DNA from: Roseburia sp. 1XD42-69
GTDB taxonomy: Bacteria > Bacillota > Clostridia > Lachnospirales > Lachnospiraceae
DNA: 64,000 nucleotides
Assembly (NCBI RefSeq): GCF_003612565.1
Contig: NZ_RAZG01000015.1
Coordinates: 24,693-88,692, forward strand
Direction of reading: 5' to 3'
Shown: piece by piece, positions 17,118 to 24,890 of the stretch
How the letters are laid out: each line of letters begins with the position of its first letter
Numbering within the stretch: position 1 is the first letter of the stretch
Notes under the pieces: generated by a model
Seen by the model: only the letters and a program-made list of their open reading frames with translations
Told to the model about the DNA's origin: nothing
Database searches by the model: none
Translations under genes and position numbers: made by a program

Positions 17118-19535
17118 TCAGCAGGTCAAAAGCCGTTCCACCAGTTTGACGCACTCCGCCGCATCTTTGGAGTACCCATCCGCACCGATTTCCTCCGCAA
17201 AGCTCTCTGTCACTGCCGCCCCCCCGATAATCACTTTGCTCTTACAGCCTTTTTCCCTTGCCAGGTTTACCACATCCTTCATCCGCATCATGGTGGTGGT
17301 CATCAGCGCAGAAAGCCCAATCACCTGGGCATTTTCTTTTATAGCTGTGTCAACAATCACATGTCCTGCCACATCTTTTCCCAAATCAATCACGTGGTAA
17401 CCGTAATTTTTCAACATCATTACCACAAGGTTTTTCCCGATATCGTGGATATCCCCCTCCACGGTAGCCATGATTACAGTGGCCTTTTCCCCACTGTTTT
17501 TGTCCCGTTTGATCAAAGGTTCCAGATAGGCGATAGCCCTTTGCATGGCACTGGCACTGGAGATGAGCTGGGGCAGGAAATATACCTGTTTTTCAAAGAG
17601 TTCCCCCACCTTGTTAATGGCAGGAATTAAAACCTGACTGATAATCTCCCCAGGTTTCTCCCCCGCTGCCAAAAGTTTGTCTGTCTCCTCCACAATGCTT
17701 CCTTTGCTCCCCGTTATGACACAGTCAAAAACTTTCTCTTTGGGTGAGCTTTCCCTGTCTTTTTCCCCGCCCCTCAGGAAAGACTTTTCCTCCACAGCGG
17801 ATTTCCGGTTCATCCTCTGGATATAGCGCAAATCCGCACCTTCTTTATTCATAAGCAAATCTGCGCCGTATGCGGCATCCACAAGGGCCTCCTGGGCGGG
17901 ATTTGAAATTGCCATGGTAAGCCCCCTTGTGATGGCAGCAGTTAAAAACGCCGTGTTAATACAGCTTCTCTCCGGCAGGCCAAAAGAGATATTGGAAAGG
18001 CCGCAGATGGTGGCAAGGCCCTGTTCCCTGCAGTAGGAAATGGTATCCAGGCATTCTATGGCCGCCTTGGGATTTGCCCCCACAGTTGCCACAAGGCCGT
18101 CCACCACAATATCTTCCTTTGTCATGCCAAGGCGGATGGCTTCTTCCCGGATCGTCTCAATAATCTTGTGCTTCTCCTCCTTGGTCTCAGGAATCCCTGC
18201 ATCGGAAAGGGGAAGAAGGATAAACATAGCCCCGTACTTTTTTGCAATGGGCAAAAGCTTTTCAAATTTCACTTTTTCCAGGGAAATGGAATTAATCAAT
18301 GCCCTGCCGGGATAAATCCTAAGGGCCTCCTCTATCACCTCCACATGGCTGGAATCAATACAGAGTGGCAAATCCACCATGGAAGTCACCTCGTAGATGG
18401 CGTCTAGCATCATTTGCTTTTCGTCTATTCCGTTCATTCCCATATTGATATCCAAAATAGCTGCGCCCTGTTCCTCCTGCTGTTTTGCCATATCGCAGAC
18501 CATGGTAAGGCTGCCCTCTTTTAATTCCGCCTGAAGTTTTTTCTTTCCGGTGGGATTGATGCGCTCCCCCACAATGGTAAAAGCGCCCTCCAGGGCAATT
18601 TCCATATGGCTGCGTTCCGATGCCAGAAATCTTCTGCGCTCCTGCTTTACAGGGAGCAGATCTGCAGATTTCAGTGCCCCTGCCATTTCTCTGATATGTT
18701 CCGGGGTCGTGCCGCAGCACCCTCCAAAAATCCTTGCCCCGGCCCGGGCCAGTTTTTCTATCCCCCGGGCAAACTCCTGAGGCCCCATATCATAACAAGT
18801 CCTGCCCTTTGAGAGTTTTGGCAGTCCCGCATTGGGCTTTACCAAAATGGGCACATGGGAAACGTCATACATTTCTTTTACCCTCTGTGCCATCTGCTCT
18901 GGCCCCGTAGAGCAGTTAAGCCCCACGGCATCCGCTCCCAGGCTTTGCAGCACCACCGCCGCCGTAGCCCCATCTGTTCCAAAAAGAGTCCTTCCGTTTT
19001 CCTCCAGGGTAAGGCTGACCAAAACAGGCTTATGGCTGGTCTCTTTTATGGCAATTACCGCAGCCCGGCACTCCTGCAGGCTCATCATAGTCTCCACCAC
19101 AAAAAGGTCTACCCCTGCAGCCTCTAAGGCCGCAGCCTGTTCTTTATAGATATCCACCAGTTCCTCAAACATCATATCCCCGATGGGATAGATCTGTTCT
19201 CCTGTCATGGAGATATCTGCCGCCACGTAAGCCTTATCCCCCGCTGCCTCCTTAGAGAGTGCCGCAAGTTTCTGATTCATCTCCCAAAGTTTCCCTGACA
19301 GCCCATACTCATGAAGTTTCACCCGGTTTGCCGTAAAGGTGGGGGCATACAAAATATTGCTTCCAGCCTCCACATACTTTCGCTGCAAATCTATGATAAC
19401 CTGGGGATTTTCTAATATCCACTGTTCTGGGCACACCCCCATTTTCATCCCCGCCTCCTGGAGGTTTGTGCCTGTGGCGCCGTCTAAAATCACAGGCCCC
19501 TTCTCCACTAAATCCAAAAATTCCTGTTTTGTCAT
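17118..19535 (-). CDS. metH: Cobalamin-dependent methionine synthase, short form
   Basis: 805 residues in three modules. Residues 1-290 are the homocysteine-binding barrel with Zn ligands in GLNCSTGP and GGCCGTTPEH. About 315-565 form the pterin-binding barrel (VGERINPTGKKK, LDINMGMNG). About 620-805 are the cobalamin cap and binding domains with the B12 motif DIHDIGKN, where His is the lower ligand. It moves the methyl group of methyltetrahydrofolate to homocysteine. The C-terminal SAM-dependent reactivation domain of E. coli MetH is absent, as in many anaerobes. It follows the metF-fusion gene with one base between them. Confidence 0.92.
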   Translation of the reverse strand: MTKQEFLDLVEKGPVILDGATGTNLQEAGMKMGVCPEQWILENPQVIIDLQRKYVEAGSNILYAPTFTANRVKLHEYGLSGKLWEMNQKLAALSKEAAGDKAYVAADISMTGEQIYPIGDMMFEELVDIYKEQAAALEAAGVDLFVVETMMSLQECRAAVIAIKETSHKPVLVSLTLEENGRTLFGTDGATAAVVLQSLGADAVGLNCSTGPEQMAQRVKEMYDVSHVPILVKPNAGLPKLSKGRTCYDMGPQEFARGIEKLARAGARIFGGCCGTTPEHIREMAGALKSADLLPVKQERRRFLASERSHMEIALEGAFTIVGERINPTGKKKLQAELKEGSLTMVCDMAKQQEEQGAAILDINMGMNGIDEKQMMLDAIYEVTSMVDLPLCIDSSHVEVIEEALRIYPGRALINSISLEKVKFEKLLPIAKKYGAMFILLPLSDAGIPETKEEKHKIIETIREEAIRLGMTKEDIVVDGLVATVGANPKAAIECLDTISYCREQGLATICGLSNISFGLPERSCINTAFLTAAITRGLTMAISNPAQEALVDAAYGADLLMNKEGADLRYIQRMNRKSAVEEKSFLRGGEKDRESSPKEKVFDCVITGSKGSIVEETDKLLAAGEKPGEIISQVLIPAINKVGELFEKQVYFLPQLISSASAMQRAIAYLEPLIKRDKNSGEKATVIMATVEGDIHDIGKNLVVMMLKNYGYHVIDLGKDVAGHVIVDTAIKENAQVIGLSALMTTTMMRMKDVVNLAREKGCKSKVIIGGAAVTESFAEEIGADGYSKDAAECVKLVERLLTC

Positions 19536-19536
19536 T

Positions 19537-21315
19537 TTATATCTCCTGTTTTAACTGTTGAATGATCCGGGCAATCATGGACGCCCTGTTAAAGGGTGTA
19601 ATAAAATAATACCCATCTGCAATATCTTTTAATCCCCGGGCAATGGAAAGGGCACACTGGATTCCAGCTTCCTCCCCCTCCTCCCTGGTCATATCCTGCC
19701 GGTATCTTAAAATCACATCCTCCGGCACCCGGATTCCCGGCATCTCATTTGCCATAAATACAGCATTTTTATAGCTGACCAAAGGCATAATCCCGCACAT
19801 GATTTTTGTCTGTGTGCGCCCTTTGATATAGGCGATTCTCTCTATATCTTCCCCGGAGTAAATGGGCTGGGTTAGGAACATGCCGCAGCCATTTTCTATT
19901 TTCTGCTCCATTCTCTTTATAATGGCATCTGGGTTTGCCCCGTGGTAATTTAAAGCGCCCCCAAAAAACACCGGCTCCTCCCCAAATACATCCTCATTCA
20001 TCCGGGAAAGATATTCCATAAAAGAAATGGAATTAAAATCAAATACGGAGGTCACGCTTCCCCTTTGGTCCCGGGCCACCGCATCCCCCGTCACCACCAG
20101 GAAATGTCTCAGTCCGTTCATATAATCTCCCAGAATTCCAGAACGCATGGCAATCAGGTTTTTATCCCGGCAGGCAATGTGGGGCATCACTGGAATTTCC
20201 AGTTCATTCTGGATTTTTGCCGCAAGCTTTCCTGCATCTGCCCTGGCCCTGGCCATAGGGGAATCCGCCAGAGTGATTAAATCCGCTCCTGCATGCTTTA
20301 GTATTTCCGCCCCTTTTAAGACTTTCCCAAAATCTGCGGAAAAAGGCGGGTCCAATTCCACAATAAAAGGCATAACTCCTGCGGAAATTTTCTTTAAAAA
20401 GCAAGACTGCACTTTGGGCAAAACTTTTTCCTCCCTTTTTGCAATCTTCTTTTTCCCCCTAGGTACAGACTCTAATCTTTCCCTCAATGCCCGGATATAT
20501 TCCGGGGTGGTGCCGCAGCATCCCCCTAAAATATCCACCCCCAGGCCTGCCACCTGTTCCATGGTATCCACAAAATATTCTCTGCTGTCCCCATACAGGG
20601 TTTTTCCCCGCAGCGTCAAGGGATACCCTGCGTTGGGCAGCGCCGTTACATATTTTTCATTGGGAAACGCCGCATGTTTTAAGAGACGGAACAGATGGGC
20701 CGCCCCAACACCGCAGTTAAAGCCGTATGCATCGACAGTATCCATCCCCGCAGCTTTTTCAATTATTTTTTCAAGGCTTATGCCGTCTCTTGTGTATCCG
20801 CTTTTATCCACGGCAAACTGCACCAGCACAAAAACATCCCCTCTGGATTTGATATACTCTGTAATCTCCTTTAAATACGCAAAATCCGTCTGGGTCTCTA
20901 AAACAAAAATGTCAGCCCCGCAGGAAAAAAAGGTATCACAGATTTCTTTATACTCCTGCAAAACCACTTCCTTCCCCAAAAATCCCGTGTCATAAATGGG
21001 GCCGATATCCGCACCGACAAAGATTTCTTCCCCAAGCTCCGCCGCTTCCCTGGCCAGCTCATACCCTCTGGCAACGGCAAGTTTTACCTGCTCCAAATCA
21101 GAAAGAAACATGGTATTGGCGGCAAAAGTGTTGGTGCGGATTAATTTTGCCCCGCTTTTAATATAATCCCTGTGGACCTTTTTCACTTTCTCCGGGGCTG
21201 TAAGGCTGCAAAGCTCCGCCACCCCGGATTCCTCCGGAAAACAGGCTTCAAAGTATGTGCCGAAAGCTCCGTCCATCACAAGCCTGTGATGTTTTAAATA
21301 TTCTGCTATTTTCAT
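19537..21315 (-). CDS. Bifunctional homocysteine S-methyltransferase / 5,10-methylenetetrahydrofolate reductase
   Basis: 592 residues from ATG 21315, chosen for GAAAGGA upstream; a longer frame to 21354 would start inside a terminator hairpin. Residues 1-285 are a homocysteine methyltransferase barrel with Zn Cys residues in FNCGVG and GGCCGTTPEY. About 320-590 are a MetF-type flavin barrel (PFIVELDPPF, THLITLADSP-like LITLADSPMARARA, FLTQPIYSG, CGIMPLVSYKN). It is YitJ-like, supplying methyl-THF to the MetH encoded just downstream. Both proteins thus carry a homocysteine-binding domain. No SAM riboswitch fits upstream. Confidence 0.88.
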   Translation of the reverse strand: MKIAEYLKHHRLVMDGAFGTYFEACFPEESGVAELCSLTAPEKVKKVHRDYIKSGAKLIRTNTFAANTMFLSDLEQVKLAVARGYELAREAAELGEEIFVGADIGPIYDTGFLGKEVVLQEYKEICDTFFSCGADIFVLETQTDFAYLKEITEYIKSRGDVFVLVQFAVDKSGYTRDGISLEKIIEKAAGMDTVDAYGFNCGVGAAHLFRLLKHAAFPNEKYVTALPNAGYPLTLRGKTLYGDSREYFVDTMEQVAGLGVDILGGCCGTTPEYIRALRERLESVPRGKKKIAKREEKVLPKVQSCFLKKISAGVMPFIVELDPPFSADFGKVLKGAEILKHAGADLITLADSPMARARADAGKLAAKIQNELEIPVMPHIACRDKNLIAMRSGILGDYMNGLRHFLVVTGDAVARDQRGSVTSVFDFNSISFMEYLSRMNEDVFGEEPVFFGGALNYHGANPDAIIKRMEQKIENGCGMFLTQPIYSGEDIERIAYIKGRTQTKIMCGIMPLVSYKNAVFMANEMPGIRVPEDVILRYRQDMTREEGEEAGIQCALSIARGLKDIADGYYFITPFNRASMIARIIQQLKQEI

Positions 21316-21340
21316 GAATGTCCTTTCCTGTGAAAGAAGA

Positions 21341-21365
21341 AAAAAGCGGTTCAAAAATGAACCAC
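21341..21365 (-). terminator. Hairpin between the GNAT gene and the metF-fusion gene
   Basis: GGTTCA-AAAA-TGAACC stem (21348-21363) followed on the minus strand by GCTTTTTTC. It sits 18 bases past the GNAT stop and only about 26 bases before the next start codon, so it may be a partial terminator or attenuator for metF-metH. Confidence 0.65.
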
Positions 21366-21380
21366 TCCCCTCCCCTGACG

Positions 21381-21917
21381 TTACAGTAACTCCCCTTTCT
21401 TATTGTAAAAAGAATCGCAGTACCAAAGCTCCCCCTGGGCCACACCCTGGGAACCTGCGTCAAAAAACAAAATCTGTAAAAATTCGTTTCCCTGCTGTCC
21501 CTTCGGGAGGAAAATCCCCCAGGTCTTAGCGGACTCAAAGCCGAACCGATGGTAAAATTCTCCCCCCAAAACTGCTGCCCAGGGAAATCCCGCCTCCCTG
21601 GCACGGCCTAAACAGGCATCGATTAATCTTGTGCCAATCCCCTGGCCCCTGAACTCTTTCTTAACAGCCACAGGCCCTAGGGCAAGCCCTTCCTCATCCT
21701 CAATTCTGGCATCTGTCATAATACAATAACCCACAATCTCCTCACCCTGGGATGCCACCAGACAAAGTTTTTCCCGAAATCCTTTATCCAAAAGAATCTG
21801 CTCTGCAAACTCCCATTCATTGTAAACCTCATCTTTCCCCTTCACAAAAAAACTTTCCCTTAAAACTTCTTTCACATTTTGCAAATCACCCTTGCGAAAC
21901 GTTCGTATGTCTTCCAA
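21381..21917 (-). CDS. GNAT-family N-acetyltransferase
   Basis: 178 residues starting at TTG 21917 behind a perfect AGGAGGAG. The acetyl-CoA site is GLALGPVAVKKEFRGQGIG near residues 77-95, preceded by IVGYCIMTDARI and followed by AVLGGEFYHRFGFESAK, a pattern of the YhbS-like branch. The acceptor substrate cannot be read. A hairpin after the stop separates it from the methionine genes. Confidence 0.85.
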   Translation of the reverse strand: MEDIRTFRKGDLQNVKEVLRESFFVKGKDEVYNEWEFAEQILLDKGFREKLCLVASQGEEIVGYCIMTDARIEDEEGLALGPVAVKKEFRGQGIGTRLIDACLGRAREAGFPWAAVLGGEFYHRFGFESAKTWGIFLPKGQQGNEFLQILFFDAGSQGVAQGELWYCDSFYNKKGELL

Positions 21918-21942
21918 AAAAACTCCTCCTATTTTCCTTCCA

Positions 21943-24618
21943 CTACTGGTTCATTTTGTAACCGCATTTGGGACAGATATTCCCCCCTTTGTAGGTGTAC
22001 CCGCAGCGGAAACAACATATGGTCTCATGCTTGTCCTTTGCCAGATATGACACATTTCTGCTGTCCGGCTTTTCCTGGAGATACCTGATAAAGTCCCGCA
22101 GAATCACACCCCAGGCTTTTAATTCTGAGCGCTCCACCGCATAGGGTATCTTTGCCTTTGTCCCGTTTTTCAGTTCCACAAAAATCCCGCTGTTTAACAG
22201 CCCGGTGGAAGTCTTAAGCCCTTTAATATCCCAGATGGGGATGTCGTAGGCATTCATCATGGTATGGTAAAAGAGATGTTCCGGCGTTAAAATCATGCCC
22301 TCCTTCCCGGACTCGTTTCTGGATGTGTCCACCACAAGAATAGGGTATTCAAAAATGCCCCTGTTGGTGCCGTAAGTATCCAAGGCATACTGAATCTCCG
22401 AAAGTTCCTCCTTTGTGCACTCCTGCATCATCACTTTTCTTGCAGGATAAAAATGATGCCTGGGATTCTGCCTCATTTTCTCCGTCATAGCAAACTGCAG
22501 CTTACTCACCAAAAGTTCACATTCGTCGGTCTTAATCTTTACCAGGCGCTTATTTAACATCTCTAAGGCGTGTGTCTTTAACTCCGGCAAAAACATGCCG
22601 TTTTTAATTTTTTCGATGGCCTGCTTTGCTTCCTCCTCTGTCAAAGACATGGGATTGCCGCAGATTTTATCTATGGCCTCCTCGTCCATCTGACGGATTC
22701 TTGCATTTATCTTTTCCAGATGGGGTGCAATCAATTCCTCGGCAAATCCCCGGCTCTGCAGACGCTCTGCCAAATCAGAAAGGTCCTGCCTGCTCCCTGT
22801 GCGGGCATGGCGCATCATAGATGCTATCTCATTGCCCTCCGCCTGCTCCCTGGCCGCCATAAGCTTTTCTTCATACACGCTTAAATCCGCCTCGGGATAA
22901 CCGGAAAGCTTCTTTTTTAGTTTTTCATACCCCGCCCGTTCCAAAGTCTTTGGCATATTGGCCATTAATTTAGCCACTTCCGTCTCTGCCTGGGTTTTAC
23001 GCCTCTGATAAAGAGGTGTGAGGAGCTCTTCTTTTAAGTCCAAAGGAAGTTCTTCCCCCTCCAGCTCTTTTATAATTTTCATTATCTGTCCATAGTTGGA
23101 ACTGCTTTGCCCCTCAATGGCCCTCTGGCGGATATGGTTAAGCTTTTTCTCCTGCTCCTTTTTTGTGATCCTGTCCAGATAATCTTTCCTGTCCTCCCAG
23201 GAAAGCTTCGTCTCCTTCTCAAGCTGGGAGCGAAGCTCCTTCATCTGAGGAATGGACAGCCTGTCCAAAACCCCGAATTTGGCATCATATCTTCTCTTGG
23301 CCGCCGCCTGCTCCCCCGGTGTAGCCTTAGTCTCATATGGAATTTCCTCTTTTTCCTCCTCCGGCGGATTCACTTGCTGGGGCTCTTTTGGGATTTTTAC
23401 TTCCTCTACATCTTCTTTTTCCTCCCAAACCACCCCGCGCTTCTCCCCTGTCCCAGCAGAGATCTCTTTTTCACCGGAGCCTTCGGGCTTTTTAGGGCTC
23501 TCTTTCACCGGATGCTTTTCTTCCCGGGGCAGCGGGTTGCCTTTTCTGGTACTGCTGGCCCGAAGCACAGTGGATTCCAATGCTTTTACGCTCTCCCCTG
23601 GATAAAATCCTTCCTCTATCATATTTTCCAGGCGGAACAGCTCCTCCCTGGACAGATCTTCAATGGAATCGCAAAGGTTTTCAATAGCTGCTTTTCCCTC
23701 ACCGGAACTGTTCTGCCCTCTCTCTGACTCAAACTCATTAAAATTGTAGTTGGACACCCGATCCCCATGGTTTCCCAGAAGTTCCACATAATCCCCGTAA
23801 GCTCGAAGGTCGTTTAAAAACTCCATGTCGTAAACGTCCCCTTCTATCAAAAGCTTTTTGGGCCGTGGGGTGTAAAAACAATGGCAGTGTTCGCAAGTGT
23901 AGGCCCTTGCCAAAAGAACCCGCCCCTCCTCTGTCTCAATTTTAAATTCCTTCCCCTCCGGAAACACCACCATGTGGAGATTTTCCCTGCATATGGGACA
24001 CTGGTATCCCACCATATAAAAATTATTTCCAAGACGTCCTGCCTGGCGCTCCTCAAAGGTAGTCTCCGTCTTTATAAAGGAGGACATCCGCTTCTTCCAC
24101 ACCAAATTGTGCCAAAGGCCCTGGGACGCCTCCTCTTCCTCCCCTTCATCCTCAATTTTTTCCTCTGTGGACTCCAGGGCAATCTGTACCACATCCTCAT
24201 AATTTATCCGCAGGTTATCCCTGTAAAAGCGGAAGTTCTCCCGGGTATATCCCGGCTCCACATGGATTTCACGAAGCACGCTTTCAAACAATGCATTTAC
24301 CTGTGCATAATCCTTTTCCACTTTAATCCCATGGATTACCCCCCATTTTCCAAATGCGTATAATACAAGATTCAACACATTGCAGACTTTATTCCCATCT
24401 TCAATCTGCACCACATCCTCTGTTATGGGAATATCAACAACATTTGTAATCACTTTTTTACTTTCAAAATTAAAAAACAAAGAACGTACCCTTCCCTGGA
24501 GAATCAGATAGTCCCCGATTACAACAAAATGTTTTGTCCATTCCACCGGAACTCCCATAGTTTTAATGAGCCGGTCAAATGTCATATCCAATTCCCGGTT
24601 TGTCTTTAATACGATCAT
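21943..24618 (-). CDS. Unrecognised large zinc-ribbon protein with C-terminal PH-like segment
   Basis: 891 residues from ATG 24618, nine bases behind GAGGTG (a GTG four codons earlier lies inside that site). About 1-165 are a folded N-terminal region. A first zinc ribbon (YQCPICRE ... CEHCHCFY) spans about 205-247. A low-complexity Pro/Glu/Lys linker covers about 345-445, then long charged helical segments to about 750. A PH-like stretch (EGMILTPEHLFYH, KAKIPYAV) spans about 775-855, and a final ribbon CFRCGYTYKGGNICPKCG ends the protein. No membrane segment or enzyme motif. Two zinc ribbons and lipid- or peptide-binding PH-like fold suggest a scaffold role; function unknown. It is divergent from htpG. 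Confidence 0.7.
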   Translation of the reverse strand: MIVLKTNRELDMTFDRLIKTMGVPVEWTKHFVVIGDYLILQGRVRSLFFNFESKKVITNVVDIPITEDVVQIEDGNKVCNVLNLVLYAFGKWGVIHGIKVEKDYAQVNALFESVLREIHVEPGYTRENFRFYRDNLRINYEDVVQIALESTEEKIEDEGEEEEASQGLWHNLVWKKRMSSFIKTETTFEERQAGRLGNNFYMVGYQCPICRENLHMVVFPEGKEFKIETEEGRVLLARAYTCEHCHCFYTPRPKKLLIEGDVYDMEFLNDLRAYGDYVELLGNHGDRVSNYNFNEFESERGQNSSGEGKAAIENLCDSIEDLSREELFRLENMIEEGFYPGESVKALESTVLRASSTRKGNPLPREEKHPVKESPKKPEGSGEKEISAGTGEKRGVVWEEKEDVEEVKIPKEPQQVNPPEEEKEEIPYETKATPGEQAAAKRRYDAKFGVLDRLSIPQMKELRSQLEKETKLSWEDRKDYLDRITKKEQEKKLNHIRQRAIEGQSSSNYGQIMKIIKELEGEELPLDLKEELLTPLYQRRKTQAETEVAKLMANMPKTLERAGYEKLKKKLSGYPEADLSVYEEKLMAAREQAEGNEIASMMRHARTGSRQDLSDLAERLQSRGFAEELIAPHLEKINARIRQMDEEAIDKICGNPMSLTEEEAKQAIEKIKNGMFLPELKTHALEMLNKRLVKIKTDECELLVSKLQFAMTEKMRQNPRHHFYPARKVMMQECTKEELSEIQYALDTYGTNRGIFEYPILVVDTSRNESGKEGMILTPEHLFYHTMMNAYDIPIWDIKGLKTSTGLLNSGIFVELKNGTKAKIPYAVERSELKAWGVILRDFIRYLQEKPDSRNVSYLAKDKHETICCFRCGYTYKGGNICPKCGYKMNQ

Positions 24619-24662
24619 AAATAATTGCACCTCGCAGTTTCGTAATCATTTCCCTACTCTAT

Positions 24663-24692
24663 ATAATATTCCCTAATGATAGATACGGTCAA
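24663..24692 (-). promoter_or_regulatory. Promoter of the zinc-ribbon protein gene
   Basis: Minus strand TTGACC (24692-24687), 18-base spacer, TATTAT (24668-24663), about 45 bases upstream of the start codon. Confidence 0.6.
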
Positions 24693-24772
24693 GTCTTGAT
24701 TTTGGAATATTTTTGTTTATAAAATTTTAAGAAATAAGAAATCCTTTATTTTCAAAGGTTTTCCGTATTTTG

Positions 24773-24799
24773 TTAGCACTCATCATTAAAGAGTGCTAA
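24773..24799 (+). promoter_or_regulatory. CIRCE operator (HrcA site) upstream of htpG
   Basis: TTAGCACTC, nine-base spacer, GAGTGCTAA: a perfect copy of the CIRCE consensus, the binding site of the heat-shock repressor HrcA. It lies seven bases upstream of the -35 box of the htpG promoter and about 90 bases before the htpG start codon. Confidence 0.95.
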
Positions 24800-24806
24800 T
24801 TTTTTA

Positions 24807-24835
24807 TTGACTTTTTTTCCGTTCCGTCTTAATAT
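24807..24835 (+). promoter_or_regulatory. Sigma-A promoter of htpG
   Basis: TTGACT (24807-24812), 17-base spacer, TAATAT (24830-24835), about 55 bases upstream of the start codon and adjacent to CIRCE. Confidence 0.75.
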
Positions 24836-24890
24836 AGATTTCAACGGCAGATTGTATACTATGAATATTTTTATAAAAGGAGTGTTTTTT

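Noticed and set aside
22626..24363. Several long plus-strand frames (for example 23107-23727)
   Set aside because: They are antisense shadows of the zinc-ribbon protein gene, with Leu/Phe/Ser-rich composition from complementary Lys/Glu codons and no ribosome sites.
24807..24890. N-terminal extension of HtpG from the ATG codon before the family start
   Set aside because: The extension overlaps the htpG promoter and lacks a ribosome site, whereas ATG 24891 has AAAAGGAG and matches the family start.
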